Positions 7,253 to 15,077 of a DNA stretch of 53,766 bases are shown here, one piece after another. Location of the stretch: positions 1-53,766 of the forward strand of contig JAPFEH010000084.1 of assembly GCA_026169195.1 (NCBI GenBank), in the 5' to 3' direction. Below the pieces are notes generated by a model. That model did no database searches, had not been told where the DNA came from, and saw only the letters and a list, made by a program, of their open reading frames with translations. The position numbers and the translations under genes were made by a program. The stretch's first letter is position 1. Each line of letters opens with the position of its first letter. The stretch comes from Dysosmobacter sp. (GTDB lineage Bacteria > Bacillota > Clostridia > Oscillospirales > Oscillospiraceae).

Positions 7253-8976
7253 GTATCACTCACCACCTCCGGGTTAGACCGGTCCTCAGACCGGACAAAG
7301 GGCACCAGCCACCGGCCCATGACCTGACCATCGTCTGTCTTCAGTCTCAGGGTGATCTCCCGGGGCACTCCGCCGCTCTGTTGACTTCCCAGAGCGTTGA
7401 CCGTACCCACCAGCATGGTCTGCAGCTCCGCCGCCGTGACGCCCGGCGGGCTCTGCCGGCCCGCTTCCCGAAACTGCTGCCAGATCCGGTTCTCCTGCGC
7501 CGTCAGCACGGCCTCACCCCTATGCAGCTCTGCCCGGTATCCATCGAAGGGGACGTAGTTCAGCCCGCCGGCATGGCTGCCGTCCACGGCTCGCCAGCGC
7601 TCCTGACCATTTTCGTCATAGTACTTCTCCAGTCCCTGTGCCTCCATCATGGCGTCATGATCTCCGAGCTTCCGGGTTTTGAGGTCATCCAGCCAGCCCA
7701 GAAAGTCCTGCCACGCCTTCTTAGCCGCATCCACCCGTTCAGAAAAGTAATCCACTGCATCGGTGGCAAACTCAACAAGTGCCGTTTTGACCGGCACCAG
7801 CTTCTCTCCCAGAGTCGCCAAGGATTCTTCATATTTTGCTTGGGCTTCATTGGCCTTCACTGTGCTCTCATTGACCTGCAGCCACGCCTCTGCCTGATCG
7901 GTCAGGCCCTGCTTTGCCATGGCCTGCAAAATCAGGTCTACCCGCTCACTTTGTGTTTCACAGTCTGACAGCGCCAGATTAAAATAATCCTCCGCTGTTT
8001 TGGCATCGTTGACAGCTTTGTTCCACTCCTTGTTGGCCTCATTGCCCTCCCGAAGCTTCACGCCGTAGGTTTCTCCTTCGGCTGCGCCCCAGTTCAGCAC
8101 ATCGGCAAAGGTTCCCGTCACGGTTCCTGCTCTGGCCGTTTCATTGATGGCTTCAGCCAGAGAATCAATGGGGATGGAGTCGCCGTAGGTCGCCCACGCG
8201 CCGATCGCGCCCATGGTGATTGCCTCCAGCTTTGACTGCTCCACCTGCAGCGCCTGCAGATTGGCCGTAGCGGTGGCTGCCGTCTGATTGTCTCCCAGCA
8301 CCGAATACAGCAATCCATAGGATTCTGCCGTCTGCTCTGCTGTGTATCCGGCTTTTTGGCTGGAAACGTCCAGTGTTCCCATAATCTTCCGGTATTCCGC
8401 CGTGGCGTCTACCACGTTCACGATGGCGTCCTTGATCGATACCAAACCGCCGATCAGCGCACCGCCCACAGCTCCGCCAACAGCCAGATTCTTGATCTTT
8501 GCAAGATCGTCCGCCAAGCCGTCCATCCCCTGAAAAGAATCTCCAGCTTCTTTGGCCTCCCGGCCCATTTCATCAATGGAATCTGCTGTTTTGTTGGCGG
8601 ACCGTCTGGCCTCATCCAGATACCGGTCTGTATCCTGCAGTTCCCGGTTCATCTTCAGCAGGTCTGTCTTCGCCCGATTCAGGGACTGTCTCCATGCGTC
8701 AGCACGCTTGTCTCCCGCCTCGTAGGCGTCATTGGTTTCCTCCACAGCCTTTTCCAGTGCCCGGACCTTCTCCTGCTGCTGCTCGATCTCCTGCCGCAGC
8801 AGCTTATCCTTGGCGGTCAGTGCTTCCACAGAGTTGGCCTGTCCCTTGAAGGCCGCTTCATTGTAAGCCATTTCCGTTTTCAGGGTTTTCAGCTCACTGT
8901 TCACTGCAGACATCTGCCGCTTGAACTCTGCCTCCCCGTCCAGCTGGATGCTGGTGGAGATCACCCGTTTTGCCAT
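7249..8976 (-). CDS. Tail tape measure protein, 575 aa
   Basis: Residues 1-150 are a long charged coiled coil (VNSELKTLKTEMAYNEAAFK, QEIEQQQEKVRALEKAVEET). A hydrophobic Gly-rich segment follows (about 165-190, LAVGGAVGGALIGGLVSIKD), then a mostly helical domain. Near the C-terminus is AGGLNYVPFDGYRAELHRGE, a motif common to tape measure proteins of Firmicutes siphophages. The protein sets tail length and helps DNA entry. At 575 residues it is short, which predicts a short tail. It lies between the tail chaperone and distal-tail genes. Confidence 0.9.
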   Translation of the reverse strand: MAKRVISTSIQLDGEAEFKRQMSAVNSELKTLKTEMAYNEAAFKGQANSVEALTAKDKLLRQEIEQQQEKVRALEKAVEETNDAYEAGDKRADAWRQSLNRAKTDLLKMNRELQDTDRYLDEARRSANKTADSIDEMGREAKEAGDSFQGMDGLADDLAKIKNLAVGGAVGGALIGGLVSIKDAIVNVVDATAEYRKIMGTLDVSSQKAGYTAEQTAESYGLLYSVLGDNQTAATATANLQALQVEQSKLEAITMGAIGAWATYGDSIPIDSLAEAINETARAGTVTGTFADVLNWGAAEGETYGVKLREGNEANKEWNKAVNDAKTAEDYFNLALSDCETQSERVDLILQAMAKQGLTDQAEAWLQVNESTVKANEAQAKYEESLATLGEKLVPVKTALVEFATDAVDYFSERVDAAKKAWQDFLGWLDDLKTRKLGDHDAMMEAQGLEKYYDENGQERWRAVDGSHAGGLNYVPFDGYRAELHRGEAVLTAQENRIWQQFREAGRQSPPGVTAAELQTMLVGTVNALGSQQSGGVPREITLRLKTDDGQVMGRWLVPFVRSEDRSNPEVVSDT

Positions 8977-8980
8977 GGAA

Positions 8981-9496
8981 TCACTCCTTCTTTCCCAGCT
9001 GCGCGATCAGATCCGCCGTCTCTCCCGGGGTCATCATCAGTGCGTCATGCACATTCATCCCCAGCAGCCGCAGCAGCGGAGCCAGATATCCCGCCAGTGT
9101 CAGGCTGCTGCCGTTTTGCGCCTGCAGCTGCTGCAGTCCCAAGTCCACCGGCTCTGTCCGGCTTTTGGTGCGCTCTGTGGCAAATCCCAGCCGGGCCGCC
9201 GTACAGATCGCCTCCTTTGCTCTGGGGACATCCATCGGCCCAAGGAGCGCCGCCAGCTGCCGCTCCTGCGGAATGGGCTGCGGCCGGTGCCCCATCCACC
9301 GCCGGACCAGCTCCCCCTGCTCTGCCAGCTTCCAGAGGTACCAGCAGATGTGATCAAAGGCATCCTTCCCGCTGCCTTGGATATGGTCCAGAATCTGACC
9401 CTTCCGCCCGAATTTTTCATAAATATCAAAGAGCGCCGCCCCGTTCATGCACAGGTGCAGCCGCAGATCCTGCAGGTCAAATTCCACCGTCTTCAT
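8981..9496 (-). CDS. Tail assembly chaperone, 171 aa
   Basis: Located between the major tail protein and the tape measure gene, where siphophages encode the gpG/gpGT-type chaperone. The N-terminus (MKTVEFDLQDLRLHLCMNGA) and helical remainder fit. The reading frame spans the whole interval, and I see no separate second frame that would need a -1 shift. The C-terminal part (MMTPGETADLIAQLGKKE) may correspond to the T domain. The call depends mainly on gene order. Confidence 0.65.
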   Translation of the reverse strand: MKTVEFDLQDLRLHLCMNGAALFDIYEKFGRKGQILDHIQGSGKDAFDHICWYLWKLAEQGELVRRWMGHRPQPIPQERQLAALLGPMDVPRAKEAICTAARLGFATERTKSRTEPVDLGLQQLQAQNGSSLTLAGYLAPLLRLLGMNVHDALMMTPGETADLIAQLGKKE

Positions 9497-9516
9497 ACTG
9501 TCCCTCCTGTTTCTTC

Positions 9517-9543
9517 AAAGGGCGGGAACGATTCCCGCCCTTT
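9517..9543. terminator. Hairpin between major tail protein and chaperone genes
   Basis: A perfect 12-bp stem (AAAGGGCGGGAA / TTCCCGCCCTTT) with a 3-nt loop. On the minus (transcribed) strand the U-tract is weak, so it probably attenuates rather than stops transcription. That would give an excess of major tail protein over chaperone mRNA. Confidence 0.65.
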
Positions 9544-9551
9544 TCCCATAC

Positions 9552-10142
9552 TCAGCCCGGGCTTGCTTCTTTCAGCATGGCATCCCGCCATGCAATGGCT
9601 TCATCCTCTGTGGCAAAGAATTCCGATACGATCTTCCAGTCCCCGTTGTTGCAGCGAACCGCTTTGAACTGGGCCTTGTCACTGGAAAGATTGATGCTGG
9701 ACCCCGTGGTGCTGTATTCCTTGCCCTGCATGGAAGCCTTCAGCTTCGGGTACATGATGCCACGGTATTTCACCACATTCGCTGCCAGCAGGTTTTCCGT
9801 GTAGAATGCAAGCCCGCCATAAGGCGGATTGTCCGCATCATTGAAGTGCAGATTCTTCTTGCTCTCCAATGTATCCAGCCTGCATCCGAAAATGGCGGAA
9901 GCCACTTCGTTCTGGAATTCCAAAACCTCCGCGTCCACCATGCAATGCTGGAATTGCTTGATAAACCGGGCCGTGGCATTGTTGTCCCCGGCGGCAGTTG
10001 CCTCCACAAATGCAGGAGCGTCTGCCACCTTAGCCAGCTCGCCCAGCCTCATGGGCTTTCCATAGTTGGGCAGCGCGCCGGCCGGCTCCGGGTTGGCTGC
10101 TGCCAGCGGCGCCCACATCAGGCCCTTTGCGCCATATTCCAT
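9552..10142 (-). CDS. Major tail protein, 196 aa
   Basis: Matches the phi13-type major tail proteins: start MEYGAKGLMWAPLA, a central block GGLAFYTENLLAANVVKYRG, and a C-terminal extension (about 155-196, FKAVRCNNGDWKIVSEFFAT) that resembles a small surface domain. It builds the tail tube. The hairpin downstream and its own spacing suggest high expression relative to the chaperone gene. Confidence 0.85.
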   Translation of the reverse strand: MEYGAKGLMWAPLAAANPEPAGALPNYGKPMRLGELAKVADAPAFVEATAAGDNNATARFIKQFQHCMVDAEVLEFQNEVASAIFGCRLDTLESKKNLHFNDADNPPYGGLAFYTENLLAANVVKYRGIMYPKLKASMQGKEYSTTGSSINLSSDKAQFKAVRCNNGDWKIVSEFFATEDEAIAWRDAMLKEASPG

Positions 10143-10157
10143 ATCCGATTTCTCCTT

Positions 10158-10592
10158 TTACAAATCCTTAGATTTTAACCAGCGGTCATACACCGTGAAC
10201 TCCGCCTGAACCATTGCATCAGCGCAGGCCTCATTGGCCGCCCGCATCCATTGCCGCGCAGGGATCCCTTTCTTCGGTGCCCCGAACTCATGAACAAAAC
10301 CGACTTCATTGTTGGTAACATCCACGCTATCTCCGTGTTTTCCATCCGGATAAACCAGAACATACCGCTTCCGTTGCCCGTTGATCCTGCCGATCTTCGC
10401 ATGGGCTTTGATGCTGTTCAGCAAGCGCCCGCTGTCCACAAGCCCCAGCGCCATCACAGACTTCTTCTGGGCATCGACCACAACATCGCCGGCAGCCTCC
10501 AGCATGTCCTCCACAACATCATCCGGAATTTCCTGAAACTCCTGTAAAGAGAGCATCAATCCGTCAATTCCCTCTGCTTGGAACTTCGCCAT
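10158..10592 (-). CDS. HK97 gp10-family tail completion protein, 144 aa
   Basis: Characteristic features of the HK97 gp10 family: helix DDVVEDMLEAAGDVVVDAQK near residues 24-45, a DSGRLLNSI motif (about 53-61), NEVGFVHEFGAPKKGIPARQ (about 95-114) and a C-terminal helix. The protein joins head and tail in HK97-like phages. It lies immediately before the major tail protein gene. Confidence 0.85.
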   Translation of the reverse strand: MAKFQAEGIDGLMLSLQEFQEIPDDVVEDMLEAAGDVVVDAQKKSVMALGLVDSGRLLNSIKAHAKIGRINGQRKRYVLVYPDGKHGDSVDVTNNEVGFVHEFGAPKKGIPARQWMRAANEACADAMVQAEFTVYDRWLKSKDL

Positions 10593-10594
10593 GC

Positions 10595-10927
10595 CTACAT
10601 CAGCCCTTCCACTGCGTCAAACTCGAACACCAGATGCCCGCCCTCCCGGTCTCCGGCATCCTCTACCGTGGGCCATGTACAGCCCTGCAGCGTACCGATG
10701 GCGGCCCGCAGCTTCTCCTTGTTGGCCCGCGGATCCGTCCGAAGCGGAAAGTACCAGTGCAGCTGGGCAAGATGACGGATCGCCCGCGGGCGGTTGTCCC
10801 CAAAGCCCTCCGGAATCTCCGTGGTGTTCAGCACGCAGTAGCTCCTGCTGCCGCCGGTATACACATTCATGGCAAACTCCGGCACGATCGGCGTCACCGC
10901 CTTCCAGATCCGCTCCTCCAAGCTCAT
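10595..10927 (-). CDS. Probable tail terminator/minor head-tail protein, 110 aa
   Basis: The start at 10927 (MSLEERIWKAV) has AGGAGG 6 nt upstream and overlaps the previous stop by ATGA. The protein (RSYCVLNTTEIPEGFGDNRP, HWYFPLRTDPRANKEKLRAA, CTWPTVEDA) has the alpha/beta pattern and size of phage tail terminators (SPP1 gp17-like). These proteins are placed between the head-closure protein and major tail protein. The assignment is positional. Confidence 0.55.
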   Translation of the reverse strand: MSLEERIWKAVTPIVPEFAMNVYTGGSRSYCVLNTTEIPEGFGDNRPRAIRHLAQLHWYFPLRTDPRANKEKLRAAIGTLQGCTWPTVEDAGDREGGHLVFEFDAVEGLM

Positions 10928-11271
10928 GCGCCGCCTCCTGTCCCGGTCCACCGGGCAAGGAGTTCCATGTACCGGTGGTCGTCGCCATAGTCGTTGATAT
11001 ATTCGATCTCGTAATCCTGCCCCCGGTACCGGACGACCATTTTCCGGTCAACGGGCTTCCGGGTGTACCGGATCACAAACCGGACCCGGATCTCACCCAG
11101 ATCCGCCCCCGCCTTCATAGCCTCCGTGCCGCTGACGCGGGAGAACTTCGCCCAACAGCTGTGGATGAGCTCCGGCTCCGTTTCCGGAGCCAAGTACCCG
11201 GCGCCGTTCCGCGTCTCCGTGTACTGCAGGATCTGGATCCGCCTGTTCAGTTCTCCCGCGTTGATCTCCAT
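10924..11271 (-). CDS. Head closure/head-tail joining protein, 115 aa
   Basis: Family signature of head-tail adaptors: MEINAGELNRRIQILQY at the N-terminus, a Trp-containing segment (SCWAKFSRVSG), an RFVIRYTRKPV strand, and RYRGQDYEIEYINDYGDDHR near the C-terminus. It closes the filled head and docks the tail (SPP1 gp16 role). It sits between the connector and tail terminator genes. Confidence 0.85.
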   Translation of the reverse strand: MEINAGELNRRIQILQYTETRNGAGYLAPETEPELIHSCWAKFSRVSGTEAMKAGADLGEIRVRFVIRYTRKPVDRKMVVRYRGQDYEIEYINDYGDDHRYMELLARWTGTGGGA

Positions 11272-11284
11272 ATGACCCTCCCTG

Positions 11285-11611
11285 TCAGCCGCGTCCTGCT
11301 GTGTCCGAATCGGACACAGCAGGCTCCGTCAGTTTCAGCTGGTTCAGACGCTGCCGGAAAGCGGGGTTTTCCACAAACGTCCGGTCGCTGCTCTGAGATC
11401 CCCGATGATCCCAAGCGTCCAGCACCAGCGCATTGACGCATTGGTCAAACTGTGCGGCACGCTTGGTCCCCGCGTTCGGCTCCGCAACGCCGGACTGCTG
11501 CAGATAGGCAATCGCCGCATCATACATGGCTTCCAGCAGCCTCTCTTCCTCCGCCGTCAGCTCGTCGATCCGGCAGTACGCCATCAGCGCCGCCTTCCGT
11601 TTTGCGTCCAT
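11285..11611 (-). CDS. Head-tail connector (gp6-like), 108 aa
   Basis: The start at 11611 (MDAKRKAALMAYCRIDELTA) follows GAGGAG. The all-helical body (EERLLEAMYDAAIAYLQQSG, DQCVNALVLDAWDHRG) fits the gp6-like DNA-packaging/connector family. The last residues (PAVSDSDTAGRG) are encoded by palindrome copy 3. The C-terminal tail is therefore a consequence of a DNA element rather than a folded part of the protein. Confidence 0.8.
   Translation of the reverse strand: MDAKRKAALMAYCRIDELTAEEERLLEAMYDAAIAYLQQSGVAEPNAGTKRAAQFDQCVNALVLDAWDHRGSQSSDRTFVENPAFRQRLNQLKLTEPAVSDSDTAGRG
11295..11323. repeat. Dispersed palindrome copy 3, extended to 29 bp
   Basis: The core GTGTCCGAATCGGACAC is at 11301-11317. 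Here the symmetry continues six bases further on each side (CCTGCT / AGCAGG), giving a perfect 29-bp inverted repeat with one central base. It lies in the last codons of the connector gene, read as Val-Ser-Asp-Ser-Asp-Thr. No T-run follows on either strand, so it is not a terminator. Confidence 0.95.
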
Positions 11612-11624
11612 GGCAGTCCGCTCC

Positions 11625-12848
11625 TCAGCCGCCCGTTGTGATGGTCGCCTTGAAGGCAGCGGCCTTGTCCATGGCAACCGCCGTCATGCGGCACAGGCCG
11701 CGCAGCTCGTAGCTGTCGGTCGCCCAAGCATCGCCGCCCACGTCGGTGGCAGCCATCTCAATGCCCTTGCGGACGAACAAGGTTCCCAGCGCCTTGAAGT
11801 TGCCCGCATAAATGGGGATCTTGGCAGACTCGTTGGCGATCAGGTCGTTATCTCCATAGATCACCTGCCGACCGCTGAGGCGGTATACGTTGGGATCTGC
11901 GGGGTTGGGCACCAGCAGGGGCCGGCCGTTCTTGTCCTCCCAGCCGTCCATTTCCGCATAGCCGTCCTGATTGGTCAGCAGCACCGCGCTCATGCTGTGG
12001 GCGGTGTTCAGCTTGGTAATCAGCGCCTTGCGCAACGTCTTGGCCTCGCTGCCGGCTGCAAGCGCCACCTCCGGTGTCAGGGCCTTCAGCAGCGCCAGCA
12101 GCAGGGTATTCTTGGTCAGGATGTACTTGGGCGCGAACCAGCCGGCCAGATACTGCAGCAGCCCCGCCGTATTGTCCTCCAGCAGCTCGGAGCTGACCGG
12201 CAGACGGTCCCCGTACTTATCCACCGTATAGGTCACCTTGTCGAACTTGGGCTGCTCGTCTTTGCCGATGGTACCCATTTCCAGAATCTTGGGCAGAGGC
12301 TTCCGCTTGCCCTGTTCGACGGCACGCCAGCCGCTGTGGCTGCGGACATTCTCCACGGTGAAGAACTGGCTCAGATCCAGATACTCCTTCTCGTACTGGT
12401 GGATCAGGTTGTCAAAATCCTGAGGAACCAAGAAGCCGCCGTCAGAGCCTTCCGGAGAGCCGCCGGTCTCAGTCAGGGCCTTGGTCAAAATGGAATACTC
12501 CTCATTGCCCCATGCCTGCTTGACCTTGACGCCGTTGCGCAGAGCCTTGGCAAAGGCCGTGGCATATTCATTGGTTCCCCGGATCGCTTCCACAGCCTTT
12601 CCCTTTGCCTTCTCCTCCTTGCGCTGCTGGAAGTTCTGATGCAGCCCCTTGAGCATTTCGTCCGCTTCTCCGAAGCGGCCCTCCTCGGCGATCTGACTCT
12701 CGCCGGCGTCGATCTCTGCATTCATCTTCGTCACCTCGCCCATCAGGGCCTTATGGGCTTCAAAATCCTTCTTGGCAAGCAGGTCCTGCCCCTCCTTCAG
12801 CTTTTCCGCCCGCTTGCTCTTCAGCTCCAGCAATTCCTGATACGTCAT
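11625..12848 (-). CDS. Major capsid protein, HK97 fold, 407 aa
   Basis: The N-terminal ~100 residues are a charged coiled coil (LLELKSKRAEKLKEGQDLLA ... AEIDAGESQIAEEG). This corresponds to the delta domain that acts as an internal scaffold and is cut off by the protease. The HK97 fold follows (GGFLVPQDFDNLIHQYEKEY, VTYTVDKYGDRLPVSSELLE, NPNVYRLSG-like region, a C-terminal strand). The order portal, protease, capsid is the standard HK97 arrangement. Confidence 0.92.
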   Translation of the reverse strand: MTYQELLELKSKRAEKLKEGQDLLAKKDFEAHKALMGEVTKMNAEIDAGESQIAEEGRFGEADEMLKGLHQNFQQRKEEKAKGKAVEAIRGTNEYATAFAKALRNGVKVKQAWGNEEYSILTKALTETGGSPEGSDGGFLVPQDFDNLIHQYEKEYLDLSQFFTVENVRSHSGWRAVEQGKRKPLPKILEMGTIGKDEQPKFDKVTYTVDKYGDRLPVSSELLEDNTAGLLQYLAGWFAPKYILTKNTLLLALLKALTPEVALAAGSEAKTLRKALITKLNTAHSMSAVLLTNQDGYAEMDGWEDKNGRPLLVPNPADPNVYRLSGRQVIYGDNDLIANESAKIPIYAGNFKALGTLFVRKGIEMAATDVGGDAWATDSYELRGLCRMTAVAMDKAAAFKATITTGG

Positions 12849-12851
12849 CTC

Positions 12852-13550
12852 TCAAATACCTCCATATCGTTTTTCTTCCTGCTCCTGCAGGGCTTGTGCC
12901 ATCTCCATGGCTTCTTTTTCACCGGTCTGTGCCGGAGGGTCCTGAGGTTGGTCCTGTCCGCCGTACCGCTTGCTTTTGATGATACCGGCGGCAGGCTGCG
13001 CAGGGACTGCCACAAGGGAGACTTCATAAGCGTCCTTGGCTCCGTCCAGCGCCATGGTACAAAGCTGCCCGTCGTATTCCCGCCCCGGGATATGACGGCA
13101 GCAGGTCTTGGCCTGATCCGCACCGCAGATGGAACAGATCACCCGCTCCACGGTGCAGCCCACACTGCACTCCCGCAGGATTCCGGATTCAATTGCGGCG
13201 ATGATTCCCGCTGTCTGGTCCATGCGGGGCATGTAGCACCGCAAAACCAGCCGCTTGACCGTTCCCGCCGTCTCCACATCCGCCCCGTAAACCCGGGCAG
13301 TCTGCTTTCCTGCGCTCCACTGGTGATCCATCAGGACCGTCTTTCCCACAAACAGCGGGGCAAGCCCTTCCAGCGCCGCATCGGTGAACTGCTCAAAGTC
13401 CCGGTCCACCTGATTGTCACAGGCTGCCAGCCGGAAGGTGAAAACCTCCTCCGCACTCAGCACACGCAGCGCCTGACGATTGATCAGCGCCAGCTCTCCT
13501 TCATTCACCGCCTGCTTTTCCACACAGGCGGCTTTCAAAATTTCATTCAT
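12852..13550 (-). CDS. Prohead maturation protease, 232 aa
   Basis: I use the start at 13550 (MNEILKAACVEKQ), with AAGGAG 8 nt upstream. It overlaps the portal stop. Conserved protease elements are seen: DRDFEQFTDAALEGL (residues about 48-62), LMDHQWSAGK with the candidate catalytic His, and ECSVGC with the candidate Ser. A Cys-rich insert (CSICGADQAKTCC) follows the Ser and may bind metal. The protein cleaves the capsid delta domain during head maturation. The C-terminal 45 residues are charged and probably disordered. Confidence 0.85.
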   Translation of the reverse strand: MNEILKAACVEKQAVNEGELALINRQALRVLSAEEVFTFRLAACDNQVDRDFEQFTDAALEGLAPLFVGKTVLMDHQWSAGKQTARVYGADVETAGTVKRLVLRCYMPRMDQTAGIIAAIESGILRECSVGCTVERVICSICGADQAKTCCRHIPGREYDGQLCTMALDGAKDAYEVSLVAVPAQPAAGIIKSKRYGGQDQPQDPPAQTGEKEAMEMAQALQEQEEKRYGGI

Positions 13551-14878
13551 GTTCCTGCTCCTTCCGTTGGCGGTGTCGCTCCCGCAGCCTTGCCCAAGGC
13601 CCGAATCACACTCAGCAGCGCCCACTGTCCCAGCGGGCCATAGTTCCAGCTGGCGTAATACTCGTCTCCTCCGGGGATCGTTCCCAAGTCCTCCAGTGCG
13701 CGGATCTCATTGGCATTCAGTCCGCTGATCTCCCGCATCACGCGGTACCAAGCCGCCTGCGCCGCCGTGTCTCCTTTCAGGAACACCTTCAGGTTCCGCT
13801 TGATCCGCAGGTTTCCGGTCCGTTCGCTGGGCAGCAGCAGCTTAAAGGAATCCTCCTGTCCCCACTGGGTTTCGTAGGCCAGCAGGGTATAGTCCACGAA
13901 TTCAATGCCGTTTTGCTCGTTGCTGGCGTAGCTCTGCTTTCCGGCGTAGGCCAGATGCAGCGGCACACCGAAAAAGCGGCAGATATCCGCCACCCGGATC
14001 TCATTGCTTTCCACAAACTGTGCATCGGAGTTGGTCATGGAGATGGGCTGATATTTCAATCCCAGATCCAGCACCGCCACCCGAAACGCGTTTCCCGGTC
14101 CGCGGTGGACCGACTCCCACGACTGCCGCAGCTGCTCCTTGGGATCGACCCGCTGCTTTGTTCCATCCGGAAGGACTGTTTCCTGCACGCCGCCCAGATC
14201 GGCCTCTGTGGTCAGAATGCCGCTGGGCTGGCCGCCGCTGCGCCATGTGCTGTTTTCATACTGCTGCGCCGCCTGTGCGGTGTTCAGCGTCAAAGATGCC
14301 CGCCGCAGTACGCTGATGCCTTCAATGCCGTCTTCGCTGTACGCCTTGTAGTGCAGCACATCCTCCGACCGCAGCAGGGTGGTCTCTCCGGTGACCGGAT
14401 TGGTGAAGGCATACCAGACGCGGCCGTCCAGATCCACACGAATGGTCACGTAATCCGGCGGCAGGGGAATCAGCTCCTTCGGGTGCCCGCTGCCGGGATC
14501 CCGGTAGATCCATGCATAGGCATTGCCCCGCAGGATCTCGTTGCACATCATGAGCCGCTGATAATCAAATGCGGTCATGGCCGCATTGGGCCGCTCCCAC
14601 AAAATTCGGGACAGCCGGTGCTCCGGCAGCCGCTCCTTGGTTCGCTCGTTCATGATGTAGACCGGCAGCACCGCCATGGAATTGGACAGAACCTCCACAC
14701 ACCGGTTGACGGTGGAGATCTTCATGGCCCTGTCCCGGCTCATGCCCGCGGCATCCATTCCGGTCACCCATTCCGCCGGGTCCTGCAGCGTCAGCACCTG
14801 ACGGGACAGTCCCCGCATCCCTTTCCGGGGACTGTCCAGCGTGCGCCCCGCGCGGGCCAGCCCAGCCTTCAAACTCAC
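13547..14878 (-). CDS. Portal protein, HK97 family, 443 aa
   Basis: Typical HK97-type portal: ISTVNRCVEVLSNSMAVLPV near residues 54-73, LRGNAYAWIYRD, the clip/stem region around ILTTEADLGG, and FFGVPLHLAYAGKQSYASNE in the C-terminal part. It forms the dodecameric DNA channel at one head vertex and docks the terminase. It overlaps the small membrane protein gene upstream by ATGA. Confidence 0.92.
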   Translation of the reverse strand: MSLKAGLARAGRTLDSPRKGMRGLSRQVLTLQDPAEWVTGMDAAGMSRDRAMKISTVNRCVEVLSNSMAVLPVYIMNERTKERLPEHRLSRILWERPNAAMTAFDYQRLMMCNEILRGNAYAWIYRDPGSGHPKELIPLPPDYVTIRVDLDGRVWYAFTNPVTGETTLLRSEDVLHYKAYSEDGIEGISVLRRASLTLNTAQAAQQYENSTWRSGGQPSGILTTEADLGGVQETVLPDGTKQRVDPKEQLRQSWESVHRGPGNAFRVAVLDLGLKYQPISMTNSDAQFVESNEIRVADICRFFGVPLHLAYAGKQSYASNEQNGIEFVDYTLLAYETQWGQEDSFKLLLPSERTGNLRIKRNLKVFLKGDTAAQAAWYRVMREISGLNANEIRALEDLGTIPGGDEYYASWNYGPLGQWALLSVIRALGKAAGATPPTEGAGT

Positions 14879-15057
14879 TTGGCATCATCCTCTCCCATGA
14901 TTGATAGCACAGCGCCGGCAAGTGCCAGCCCGCCTCCGGTCAGCCAGCCGGCTGCCGGGCAGAGCATTCCGGCGCCTGCTGTCACGGCAGCGGCCCCGGC
15001 CAGCAGCACCAGATAGTTCAAATGCCGCACCAGTTGGTTGATTATTTTTTTCATCAT
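14875..15057 (-). CDS. Small two-helix membrane protein, 60 aa
   Basis: The reading frame MMKKIINQLVRHLNYL then has two hydrophobic Gly/Ala-rich helices (VLLAGAAAVTAGAGMLC and GWLTGGGLALAGAVLSIMG) and the acidic tail EDDAK. GGAAAGGA lies just upstream, and either ATG (15057 or 15054) could start. It lies between terminase and portal genes and overlaps the portal start by ATGA. The function is unknown. Membrane proteins at this position are common in Clostridia phages. Confidence 0.7.
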   Translation of the reverse strand: MMKKIINQLVRHLNYLVLLAGAAAVTAGAGMLCPAAGWLTGGGLALAGAVLSIMGEDDAK

Positions 15058-15077
15058 GTCCTTTCCGGCCAATGGCC

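Noticed and set aside
11526-13643. 705-codon plus-strand open frame over capsid and protease genes
   Set aside because: Antisense shadow of the capsid and protease genes, with no motifs and no start signal.
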